Positions 51,883-59,159 of a DNA stretch of 59,159 nucleotides are shown piece after piece. The notes beneath the pieces were generated by a model, which saw nothing but the letters and a program-made list of their open reading frames with translations, ran no database searches and had not been told where the DNA came from. The stretch is from Oscillospiraceae bacterium (lineage in GTDB: Bacteria; Bacillota; Clostridia; Oscillospirales; CAG-272): NCBI GenBank assembly GCA_015063625.1, contig SVTT01000010.1, positions 1-59,159 on the forward strand. Direction: 5' to 3'. Within the stretch, counting starts at the first letter, position 1. Every line of letters starts with the position of its first letter. The position numbers and the translations under genes were made by a program.

Positions 51883-53055
51883 TCATTTGACAACGATCTG
51901 CAGGGAGTTGTAAATATCTCGGATCAGCGGCTCGGTGGGGCGCTCGAGATCTGCGGGACGGTTGAGCATGGTCAGCTCGCCGTCGCGCAGTACAAGGAAG
52001 GTGGAGGAGCCGCCGCCGTCAAGATTGATGGCAGTCTGCATGCCGAATCGCTGCATGATGCGCGCAAGATCGACAAGCGAGGCGCCGTTGGAGTACGCGG
52101 GAACTCTTCCGTCCACTACCAGGACCACGGCGTTGCCCTGTGCGTCAAGTCCTACTGCGGTACGGGGATGAGGGATGGCGGCAAAGGGCTCGGCGGGGGA
52201 AAAGTCGGAAAGCTGCCCATCTCTTAAAAAGATCTCTCTGCCCGAAACTGCCGAGAGGAGCTGTCCGTAAAGCTCGGGATTCTCCCTGAAATTGCCGATC
52301 ACGGGCTTGCCGTTTCTGGTCATGCCGAAGAAGCTGCGCAGGCTGTCGGGATTGGCAATGGGTCTGCCATCCTTGACGCAGAGCCCTGCGGGGCCGTTGT
52401 TGCCGAACATGTCGAAGAAGTCGGCATTGGTGGCGGCGATCACGCGCTTGCCTGCCACGATTGATGCCTCTGCCTGCCCTTTGACATTCTGAATGTCGCC
52501 GTATGCCGCATAGCCGTTGTTGGCGGTGCCGATATGGAACTCTGCCGCGCCTGCCGACACGTGCAGCGCGAAGAGCTTGACGGGGGCTCCGCTGATGCTA
52601 TGGCAGTCAAGGATCTCATAGGAGATGCCGTCGCACAGTTCCTTGCAGGCGGTCTTTCGCACGGTGATGCGGTTGTCGTAAAGACGCGCGAGTTCGTCGC
52701 GGTCAGCGCGTGTCACGCGGTCGGGTGTGAGGGTAGTGACCCCCATCTGCCCGCGCTCGGTGAAGTGATCCGAATGCTTTTTCATGCGGCTGAGGAAGCG
52801 CACGGTAAGCCGCCCCTCCAGAAAGCCCTCCGGCAGATAAAAGACGTGGGCGGTGAAATCATAGGGCTCACCCGTGTTGCTCACCTCTCCGAAGGTCATG
52901 CCCTTCTCGTCGGTGAGTGTGACGTATTCCGCGCGCTCGGCGGTGATCAGCACAGTCTTGCTTCTGCCCCGATCCTCGACGACTGTGCAGGATTCGATAA
53001 AACGCAAGGGATCCACCGTGCGCTCCGGTCCCTTGGCATGGATGGTCAGGCTCAT
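51883..53055 (-). CDS. NAGPA-type phosphodiester glycosidase family protein
   Basis: A 390-residue protein. The N-terminal half is beta-rich without known motifs. From residue ~150 it matches the phosphodiester glycosidase (NAGPA) domain, with RTAVGLDAQGNAVVLVVDGR, AAIPHPR and INLDGGGSSTF. The family removes sugars from phosphodiesters such as sugar-phosphate capping groups on polymers. No signal peptide is seen. ATG 53055 follows GGAGAG. It is the last gene of an operon with galT and a CMP-kinase-like gene. Confidence 0.87.
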   Translation of the reverse strand: MSLTIHAKGPERTVDPLRFIESCTVVEDRGRSKTVLITAERAEYVTLTDEKGMTFGEVSNTGEPYDFTAHVFYLPEGFLEGRLTVRFLSRMKKHSDHFTERGQMGVTTLTPDRVTRADRDELARLYDNRITVRKTACKELCDGISYEILDCHSISGAPVKLFALHVSAGAAEFHIGTANNGYAAYGDIQNVKGQAEASIVAGKRVIAATNADFFDMFGNNGPAGLCVKDGRPIANPDSLRSFFGMTRNGKPVIGNFRENPELYGQLLSAVSGREIFLRDGQLSDFSPAEPFAAIPHPRTAVGLDAQGNAVVLVVDGRVPAYSNGASLVDLARIMQRFGMQTAINLDGGGSSTFLVLRDGELTMLNRPADLERPTEPLIRDIYNSLQIVVK

Positions 53056-53073
53056 GGGCTTTCTCTCCAACGA

Positions 53074-53691
53074 TCAGCGGTAAAGCAGATTGATATAGTG
53101 CTCGATCAGCTCGACCGAGCGCTCAAAGCCCATTTCCTCGGTGTTGAGGCACAGGTCGTAGTTGCGTGCGTTGTCCCACTCGTTACCCGTATAGTAGCGG
53201 TAGTAGGTGCTGCGTGCACGGTCAATGCGCTCGATCTGGCGGAGCGCATCCTTTTTGTCCACGCCGTAAAGGCGCATGACCTGCTCGATGCAGAAATCCT
53301 TGGAGGCATAGGTGAAAACGCGGAGAATGTTTTTGCGACCGCGCAGGATATGGTCGGCACAGCGACCCACGATCACGCAGCTCTCTCTTGCCGAGATGTC
53401 CTTGATGATCTTTGCCTGGAAGTTAAAAAGGTTGTCGTCGGAGGTGAATTCACCGCTATCCGGAGAGATGATGTTCTCGCCGAAGGAACGGTCATAGCGC
53501 TTGAAAAGCGAGCCCTTGCTTTTTTCGTCCGCCTCGCCGAAGAGGTCGATGTTGATACCGCTTTCCTCGGAGGCCAGCTGCATCAGCTCACGGTCGTAAA
53601 AAGGGATGCCAAGGCGCTCGGAGAGCATTTTTCCGATGGTGCGGCCGCCGCTGCCGAAGCCGCGGGAGATCGTAACGGTAAACTTTTTCAT
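53074..53691 (-). CDS. Cytidylate kinase-like family protein
   Basis: A 205-residue P-loop protein (PF13189 type): SRGFGSGGRTIGKML opening with a Walker A lacking the usual GKS/T, FYDRELMQLASEESG, VGRCADHIL and RARSTYYRYYTG. Unlike Cmk it lacks the standard GPxGxGK loop, and its substrate is not established. It lies between galT and the NAGPA-type gene, 13 bp after galT. GAAAAGGAG precedes the ATG. Confidence 0.88.
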   Translation of the reverse strand: MKKFTVTISRGFGSGGRTIGKMLSERLGIPFYDRELMQLASEESGINIDLFGEADEKSKGSLFKRYDRSFGENIISPDSGEFTSDDNLFNFQAKIIKDISARESCVIVGRCADHILRGRKNILRVFTYASKDFCIEQVMRLYGVDKKDALRQIERIDRARSTYYRYYTGNEWDNARNYDLCLNTEEMGFERSVELIEHYINLLYR

Positions 53692-53704
53692 GGTGTTCTC
53701 CTTT

Positions 53705-55204
53705 TCAGCATGATTTGCAGAACTTCAGAAATGCTTCTTTGCCCTCGGGAGTGCGCTTGTAGACGCCCGCGTCCTCCAGCACTCTGACGAAGGTGGCGCC
53801 GATCTCCTTCTCGAGGATCCCGCGTACGTTTTGGGGGGTAAAGGTATAGCCTGCGGCAAAGCGCTCGAACCACGCCTTGTGCTTCGCGGTCAGCTCATTG
53901 TCGGCAAGATCCTGTCCCTTGGGGATCATCTCGCACATCGCCTCGATCTCGTCCTTCAGACGGGCGGGCAGCACGGCAAGACCCATGACCTCGATGAGCC
54001 CGATGTTTTCCTTTTTGATGTTGTGGAGCTCGGCGTGCGGATGGTAGACACCGAGGGGGTGCTCCTTTGTCGTGATATTGTTGCGCAGCACCAGGTCAAG
54101 CTCAAAGGCGTCCCCTCTCATTCTGGCGATGGGGGTGATGGTGTTGTGCGGCTCGCCGTCGGTTTCGGCATACACGAAGGCATCCTCGTCGGTATAGCTC
54201 CGCCATGCCGCAAGAATACGGTCTGCCAGCGCGACCAGACGTGTCTTGTCCTTGCCCTTCAGGCGGATGACCGACATGGGCCAGCGCACGGTGCCTGCTT
54301 CAACGTCCTCAAAGCCGTCAAAGCAAAGGGGGGTTTCCACGGGAGCCTTTTCCATGGCAAAGGTGTAATGACCGCCCTGCATGTGATCGTGCGAGAGGAT
54401 CGAGCCCCCCACGATGGGCAGGTCGGCGTTGGAGCCGAGGAAATAGTGGGGGAAGATCTCTACAAAGTCAAGCAGCTTGACGAAGGTCGAGCGATCGATC
54501 CGCATGGGCGTGTGCTCGCCCGAAAGGGCGATGCAGTGCTCGTTATAATAAACGTAGGGCGAGTATTGCAGATACCATTGTGTGCCATCCATTCGAATGG
54601 GGATCTGGCGCAGGTTCTGGCGTGCGGGTGCAGAAAGCGAGCCGGCATAGCCCTCGTTCTCGTGGCAAAGACGGCACTTGGGGTAGCCTGCCTGGGGCAG
54701 CAGCTTGGCGGCGGCGATCGCCTTGGGGTCCTTTTCGGGCTTGGAGAGGTTGACGGTGATGTCAATGTCACCGTAATTTTCGCTGTGCACCACCCATTTG
54801 AGATCCTTTTTGATGCGATAGGTCCTGATATAATCGTTGTCGCGCGACAGACGGTAGAAATAATCGGTTGCCGCCTCGGGCGATCGCGCGTAAAGGCGAT
54901 GGAATTCGGCAATGACCGCAGAGGGGGGCGGCGTCAGCAGTCCCATCAGCGAGGTGTCAAACAGGTCGCGATAGGCAACCGAGTCGGATTCGATCAGCCC
55001 CGTCTGATAGGCGTAGTCGCAGAGCTCGCGGAGAATGTCCTCCAGCGGGCGGTCCTTCCCGACGTAGCCCGCATCGTCGTAGTCCGAGAGGCGAAGCAGA
55101 GAAAGCAAAGAATTGGTGACAAAGACACGGTCGTATTCCGAAATCAGCCCATGTCTGATGCCGTATTCCACCAGGTCGCGTACGGCAAAGCAGATGTGAT
55201 CCAT
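53705..55204 (-). CDS. galT: UDP-glucose--hexose-1-phosphate uridylyltransferase
   Basis: A 499-residue enzyme of the long Firmicutes (class II) GalT type, interconverting galactose-1-phosphate and UDP-glucose. GYPKCRLCHENEGYAGS, the SILSHDHMQGGHY motif with the active-site His region, and GEPHNTITPIAR are typical. ATG 55204 follows AGGAGA. Two unrelated-looking genes follow in the same transcript. Confidence 0.93.
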   Translation of the reverse strand: MDHICFAVRDLVEYGIRHGLISEYDRVFVTNSLLSLLRLSDYDDAGYVGKDRPLEDILRELCDYAYQTGLIESDSVAYRDLFDTSLMGLLTPPPSAVIAEFHRLYARSPEAATDYFYRLSRDNDYIRTYRIKKDLKWVVHSENYGDIDITVNLSKPEKDPKAIAAAKLLPQAGYPKCRLCHENEGYAGSLSAPARQNLRQIPIRMDGTQWYLQYSPYVYYNEHCIALSGEHTPMRIDRSTFVKLLDFVEIFPHYFLGSNADLPIVGGSILSHDHMQGGHYTFAMEKAPVETPLCFDGFEDVEAGTVRWPMSVIRLKGKDKTRLVALADRILAAWRSYTDEDAFVYAETDGEPHNTITPIARMRGDAFELDLVLRNNITTKEHPLGVYHPHAELHNIKKENIGLIEVMGLAVLPARLKDEIEAMCEMIPKGQDLADNELTAKHKAWFERFAAGYTFTPQNVRGILEKEIGATFVRVLEDAGVYKRTPEGKEAFLKFCKSC

Positions 55205-55237
55205 AATATCTCCTATCAGCATAATATTTTTAATTTC

Positions 55238-55266
55238 ATTATAGCATTGCCTATGACCTTTGTCAA
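55238..55266 (-). promoter_or_regulatory. Consensus sigma-A promoter of the galT operon
   Basis: Minus strand TTGACA, 17-bp spacer, TATAAT. Confidence 0.88.
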
Positions 55267-55303
55267 AGGGGAAAAGGTAAAAAAAGCAAATTTTTGAGCA
55301 TCG

Positions 55304-55339
55304 AAAAGGCGCTCGCACCCGATGGAGGTGCGAGCGCCT
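55304..55339 (-). terminator. Intrinsic terminator of manA
   Basis: AGGCGCTCGCACC / GGTGCGAGCGCCT, followed on the minus strand by TTTTC. Confidence 0.86.
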
Positions 55340-55351
55340 GAGGGACCTGCG

Positions 55352-56305
55352 TTATAGGGTGCTCCTGATGATCTCAAGCTCCCCCGTCAGGGTGAAGGGA
55401 AGCTCGCCTGCGGGGATAAAGATGCTGTCCCCCGCAACAAGCGAAAGGCAGCTGTCCTCCATTTGCAGGTTGCCCTTTCCGGCAGTGACGGTGAGGGAGA
55501 TGAAGGAGTCTGGCGTTGCGTGCAGGGAGAGCGTCCCCTTGATGCGCAGACGGCGCACGGTGAAATATTCCGAGGTGGCAAGCAGCACGTCCTCGCCGTC
55601 TGGCGTGGGGGTGCGCTCGGGGGAGCGACGCAGAGAGGAAACCTCCAGTGCCTTTTCAATGTGAAGCGGACGGGTGTTTCCACTTTTGTCACGGCGGTTG
55701 TAATCGAACACGCGGTAGGTGGTGTTGGAGTTTTGCTGGATCTCACAGATCAAAAGCCCTGCGCCGATGGCGTGTACCGTTCCCGCAGGGATGAAAAAGA
55801 CGTCCCCCGCCTTGGCGGACACACGGCAAAGAAGATCGGTCAGCGAGCCTTTGCGGATGGCGTCCTCGTATTCCTCGCGGGTAAGGTCCCGCTTAAAGCC
55901 GTAGTAAAGAAAGGCGTCCGGCTCGGCATCCAGTACGTACCACATCTCGGTCTTGCCGTATTCGCCCTCCACGGCAAGCGCATAGGCATCGTCGGGGTGC
56001 ACCTGCACCGAGAGATTGCTTTTGGCGTCGATGAATTTGATCAGAAGCGGAAAGTAGTCAAAGCACTCGGCTTTTTTGCCGAGAGCCTCCTTGCCGATCT
56101 CCTCCAGATAACGGGACAGGGTCTTTCCGACGTGGCTGCCCGAGGCGACTGTCGACTCGCCGTCGCGGTGCGCGGAAAGCTCCCAGCTTTCGGCAACGGG
56201 GTCAAGGTCGGTTTCCTTTTGGAAGACCGTTTTCAGCTTGGTTCCACCCCAAAGGTAGTCCTTGAAGGCAGGGGATAGCTTTACGGGAGAATAGCGATCG
56301 TTCAT
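55352..56305 (-). CDS. manA: Mannose-6-phosphate isomerase, class I
   Basis: A 317-residue cupin enzyme converting mannose-6-phosphate to fructose-6-phosphate. Zinc-site motifs are SVQVHPDD, GKTEMWYVLDA and the PAGTVHAIGAG stretch with a basic NRRDKSGNTRPLH arm. It would funnel mannose released by the beta-mannosidase at 23656. ATG 56305 follows AAAGGAG; promoter at 56338-56366. Confidence 0.94.
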   Translation of the reverse strand: MNDRYSPVKLSPAFKDYLWGGTKLKTVFQKETDLDPVAESWELSAHRDGESTVASGSHVGKTLSRYLEEIGKEALGKKAECFDYFPLLIKFIDAKSNLSVQVHPDDAYALAVEGEYGKTEMWYVLDAEPDAFLYYGFKRDLTREEYEDAIRKGSLTDLLCRVSAKAGDVFFIPAGTVHAIGAGLLICEIQQNSNTTYRVFDYNRRDKSGNTRPLHIEKALEVSSLRRSPERTPTPDGEDVLLATSEYFTVRRLRIKGTLSLHATPDSFISLTVTAGKGNLQMEDSCLSLVAGDSIFIPAGELPFTLTGELEIIRSTL

Positions 56306-56337
56306 GGCGGATCTCCTTTGCTGAGTTTGTATCATTG

Positions 56338-56366
56338 ATTATAGCACGGGCGAGGGGAAAAGTCAA
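56338..56366 (-). promoter_or_regulatory. Sigma-A promoter of manA
   Basis: Minus strand TTGACT, 17-bp spacer, TATAAT. Confidence 0.83.
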
Positions 56367-56408
56367 CGAAGCGAGAGAATTTTTTGGGTGCTGCGGCAGA
56401 AACGGCGG

Positions 56409-56437
56409 TTGACAACCGAAGGGATTTGCTGTAAAAT
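56409..56437 (+). promoter_or_regulatory. Sigma-A promoter of the ABC exporter
   Basis: TTGACA, 17-bp spacer, TAAAAT; divergent from manA. Confidence 0.82.
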
Positions 56438-56556
56438 GAAGGTGCTATAGATATGACAAGAGTTTTTTCGATGGTGGGGCGGATCTTTGCACGCAAGGAA
56501 TGCCCCGTTCGGCTCTCTTCGGCTATATCAATCGGTTTCGGATAGGAGAACAAGGA

Positions 56557-57447
56557 ATGGTGCTTGAGCTGAGAAATATCGATAAGTCCTTTGGGGAAAA
56601 GTCGGTCTTAAAGGGTGTTTCCTTTACTGCGGAGGGGGGCAAGGCATTCGGCTTGCTCGGCAGAAACGGAGCAGGGAAAACCACCACGATCCGTATTCTG
56701 ATGAACGTCTTTCCCGCAAGCGGCGGCGAGGTGCTTTTGGACGGCAGGCCGATCGATTACGATCGGATCGGCATCGGCTACCTGCCCGAGGAACGGGGCA
56801 TGTACCCCAAAAAGCGCATCATCGACCAGCTTGTCTATTTCGCGGAGCTGAAGGGCATGAGCGCGAGAGATGCCACGCGGTCGATCGACAGCTGGCTGGA
56901 GCGACTTGGCATGAGTGAGCATCGTGATCGGCGGCTCGACACGCTTTCGAAGGGGAATCAGCAGAAGATCCAGCTGATCACGGCGCTTGCCCACGACCCT
57001 CAGATCGTGATCCTCGACGAGCCCTTTTCGGGTCTTGATCCCGTCAACGCCATGCTCCTGAAGGACGTGGTCAAGGAGCAGATCGCCAAGGGGAAGATCG
57101 TGCTGTTTTCCAGCCACCAAATGAGCTATATTGAGGAATTTTGCGACAGTATCGCTATTATCAATGCAGGTAAGGTGGCTATTAGCGGAGATCTCCATGA
57201 AATCAAGAGAACCTATCCGCGCGACAAATTGGTGGTTAGCACAACAAAGCCCGAACAGATTAAAGCAAACTTTGGCGAGGCTTGTACCGAGCGCGAGGAC
57301 GCCTCTCTTTTAATTCGGCTTGCAACTCCCGATGATAAGCAAGCCACAATGAAACGTCTTGTTGAAAACTACGATATTGACGAGGTCAAGGTGTTTGAGC
57401 CTTCACTCAATGACATCTTCGTAGAGTACGCAGGCGCGCAGGTGTAA
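56557..57447 (+). CDS. ABC transporter ATP-binding protein (NatA-like)
   Basis: A 296-residue ABC ATPase of the DrrA/NatA class: Walker A GRNGAGKTT, signature LSKGNQQKIQL, Walker B VILDEPFSGLDP and a C-terminal extension (FEPSLNDIFVEYAG) typical of NatA. Roughly 57140-57430 is poorer in G+C than the rest (86 of 180 bases at 57181-57360 against 70 of 120 at 56941-57060), suggesting a mosaic origin of the C-terminal part. It overlaps no gene; the permease starts 12 bp later. Confidence 0.93.
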   Translation: MVLELRNIDKSFGEKSVLKGVSFTAEGGKAFGLLGRNGAGKTTTIRILMNVFPASGGEVLLDGRPIDYDRIGIGYLPEERGMYPKKRIIDQLVYFAELKGMSARDATRSIDSWLERLGMSEHRDRRLDTLSKGNQQKIQLITALAHDPQIVILDEPFSGLDPVNAMLLKDVVKEQIAKGKIVLFSSHQMSYIEEFCDSIAIINAGKVAISGDLHEIKRTYPRDKLVVSTTKPEQIKANFGEACTEREDASLLIRLATPDDKQATMKRLVENYDIDEVKVFEPSLNDIFVEYAGAQV

Positions 57448-57459
57448 GGAGGCGTGGAA

Positions 57460-58704
57460 ATGAAGCAGTTTGGAAAAATACTGAAATTTGAGCTGAAGGG
57501 CTACCTCAGAAACAAGATTTTTGTCGGAATCACGATTTTTCTTGTCGTGGCGATCGCGGTGGCGATGTTCGTGCCCAATATGATCGCGGCATTCGGGTCG
57601 GATCATGAGGACACGGCAGCTTCGACCGAGCTTCCCGTCATGCTGGTTCTCGCACAGGATAGCAGTCTTTCCGCGCTTGTCCGAAATTATTTTGAAGCCG
57701 CCTTCCCCGATTACGACGTGACTGTCGCACAGGGGACGGTCGACGACGTGAAGGCGCAGGTCATTTCGGGCAGCGCCGCGTGCGCGTTTGTCATGAACAG
57801 CGCCTCCTCCTACACCTACTACGTCAACAATCTCTCGATGTGGGATTCCAATACGGCGACGGCGGATGCCGTGCTGCAGGAGGTCTACCGTGTCAATGCC
57901 ATGGTGCAGAACGGGCTGACTCCCGAGCAGGCGGGGGATATCATGTCGGTGGCCATAGAAAGCGATACGATGGCGCTCGGCAAGGATCAGATGCAAAATT
58001 ATTTTTATACCTATATCATGATCTTCGCATTGTATATGGTGATCCTGCTTTACGGACAGATGGTAGCGACCAACGTGGCAACCGAAAAAAGCTCGAGAGC
58101 CATGGAGGTTCTCGTTACCAGTGCGAAGCCGACAAGCATGATGTTCGGCAAGGTGCTTGCCTCTTGTATTGCGGGCTTCAGCCAGCTTGTGCTGGTGTTC
58201 GGATCGGCGCTGCTGTTTTACAATCTCAACAGGGCGCAGCTCTCCAATCCGATCGTCGCCTCGATCTTCGATATGCCCGTCGAATTGTTTGTGTATCTGC
58301 TTGTTTTCTTTGTGCTCGGCTTCCTGATCTATGCCTTTCTTTACGGCGCCATCGGATCGACTGCGTCCAAGCTGGAGGATATCAACACCTCGGTTATGCC
58401 CATCACGTTCCTTTTTCTGATCGCTTTTATGGTGGTGATGTTTTCGATGGTGGAGGGCAACGTCGACTCAACGCTGATGAAGGTTTGCTCGTACGTTCCG
58501 TTCACCTCGCCGATGGCAATGTTTACAAGGCTTTGTATGAGCACTGTCGCCTGGTATGAGATCGTCGCCTCGATCGGCATTCTGATCTGCTCCACCGTGG
58601 GCGTCGGAGTGCTCTCGGCAAAGATCTATCGTGTGGGCGTCCTTCTTTACGGCATGCCGCCCAAATTGACGACCATCCTCAAAACCGTCTTTAAAAGCTC
58701 GTGA
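57460..58704 (+). CDS. ABC-2 type permease (NatB-like)
   Basis: A 414-residue permease: one N-terminal helix (IFVGITIFLVVAIAVAMFVP), an extracellular domain of ~150 residues and five or six C-terminal segments with the ABC-2 stretch ATEKSSRAMEVLVTSAKPTSMMFGK. With the upstream ATPase it forms a NatAB/YhaP-type exporter, likely for Na+ or a small toxic compound. ATG 57460 is chosen over GTG 57454 because AAGGAGG lies seven bases upstream. Confidence 0.92.
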   Translation: MKQFGKILKFELKGYLRNKIFVGITIFLVVAIAVAMFVPNMIAAFGSDHEDTAASTELPVMLVLAQDSSLSALVRNYFEAAFPDYDVTVAQGTVDDVKAQVISGSAACAFVMNSASSYTYYVNNLSMWDSNTATADAVLQEVYRVNAMVQNGLTPEQAGDIMSVAIESDTMALGKDQMQNYFYTYIMIFALYMVILLYGQMVATNVATEKSSRAMEVLVTSAKPTSMMFGKVLASCIAGFSQLVLVFGSALLFYNLNRAQLSNPIVASIFDMPVELFVYLLVFFVLGFLIYAFLYGAIGSTASKLEDINTSVMPITFLFLIAFMVVMFSMVEGNVDSTLMKVCSYVPFTSPMAMFTRLCMSTVAWYEIVASIGILICSTVGVGVLSAKIYRVGVLLYGMPPKLTTILKTVFKSS

Positions 58705-58744
58705 TATGACGGAATGGTCGGCGGAGCAAACATGTCAGCAGCCT

Positions 58745-59159
58745 CTCCCGACCTGTTACCCGACAAAGAGTGATGAAAAATCCGAGCTCTGCCATCGTGT
58801 CGTGAGGCTCGGACGACTGCTTCCGTTCCCCGATGTTTGGGTGCCGACACCGTCGGCTGGTGCGGGTAACAGGGGTCTGAACCCCTGTTTCTCGCGCGTA
58901 TTCCGCGCGCGAAACGGAAAGCTTTGCGACGTGCGGATCAAAAGGAAAAATGGAACGGAAAAGCTTTCAGCAGGTTCTCCCGACCTGTCACCCGACAAAG
59001 AGTGATGAAAAATCCGAGCTCTGCCATCGTGTCGTGAGGCTCGGACGACTGCTTCCGTTCCCCGATGTTTGGGTGCCGACACCGTCGGCTGGTGCGGGTA
59101 ACAGGGGTCTGAACCCCTGTTTCTCGCGCGTATTCCGCGCGCGAAACGGAAAGCTTTGC
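58745..59159. repeat. 232-bp tandem repeat, running off the window
   Basis: CTCCCGACCTGT starts copies at 58745 and 58977, 232 bp apart and almost identical through at least 59159; the second is cut by the window end. Each copy has hairpins ACAGGGG-TCTGAA-CCCCTGT, GCCGACACCGTCGGC and GCGCGTATTCCGCGCGC. No ribosome binding site supports the small ORFs seen on either strand. Unrelated to the 177-bp and 299-bp repeats. Confidence 0.87.

Overview
The window reads as chromosomal DNA of a Bacillota member, most likely an uncultured, fairly GC-rich Clostridia (Oscillospirales/Christensenellales-like). The evidence is: near-consensus sigma-A promoters, nearly all with 17-bp spacers; AGGAGG-type ribosome binding sites; a remA-gmk-rpoZ-priA-def-fmt-yugP-rsmB-rlmN-rsgA-thiN housekeeping block in Firmicutes order; a CD1247-family gene beside efp; and a tiny SpoVM-like sporulation gene next to thiN. 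Taxonomy below class is inference.

Layout. 1-170: end of an rRNA operon (5S and terminator). 236-2103: Mn-catalase, an alkyltransferase-like DNA repair protein and a ZIP metal transporter. 2200-3503: a cobalamin-riboswitch-controlled lipoprotein plus ECF S-component, a likely vitamin B12 uptake unit. 3515-9701: an SPFH-like orphan, a PHP metallohydrolase with a degenerate MocR regulator, and a GT-C membrane protein with an SDR enzyme. 9737-13820: U32 peptidase, rarA, uppP and a ribonuclease M5-like TOPRIM protein. 13897-18955: a complete branched-chain amino-acid-type ABC importer (SBP, LivH, LivM, LivG, LivF). 19018-22006: a DUF5058 membrane protein, a second membrane protein and a membrane-anchored M20 peptidase in one operon, then convergent nth. 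22753-23528: tRNA-Pro and tRNA-Val followed directly by a 177-bp tandem repeat array. 23656-27170: GH2 beta-mannosidase, a CD1247-like protein and EF-P. 27335-37755: the long conserved housekeeping block, ending in convergent spoVM. 37871-41050: asnB, a MITE-like spacer and a GpsA-type dehydrogenase. 41474-43203: an orphan sugar-type solute-binding lipoprotein. 43230-43827: a 299-bp REP-like duplication. 43867-51677: proA/flavin reductase, prmC, ddl, a large membrane protein, an amidase-domain protein and an ArsB/NhaD-like permease. 51883-56305: minus-strand sugar metabolism (manA; galT with a CMP-kinase-like and a NAGPA-type gene). 56409-58704: a NatAB-type ABC exporter. 58745-59159: a third repeat family running off the end.

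The window is mostly metabolism and informational housekeeping. The less ordinary parts are the three unrelated intergenic repeat families, the DUF5058/M20 operon, the loss of the PrkC/Stp kinase-phosphatase module (plus coaBC and rpe) from its usual place with a 45-residue membrane ORF there instead, a MocR-type protein without its PLP lysine, and small genes missed by size filters (spoVM, the 45-aa ORF). I see no phage, IS transposase, CRISPR array or defence island.
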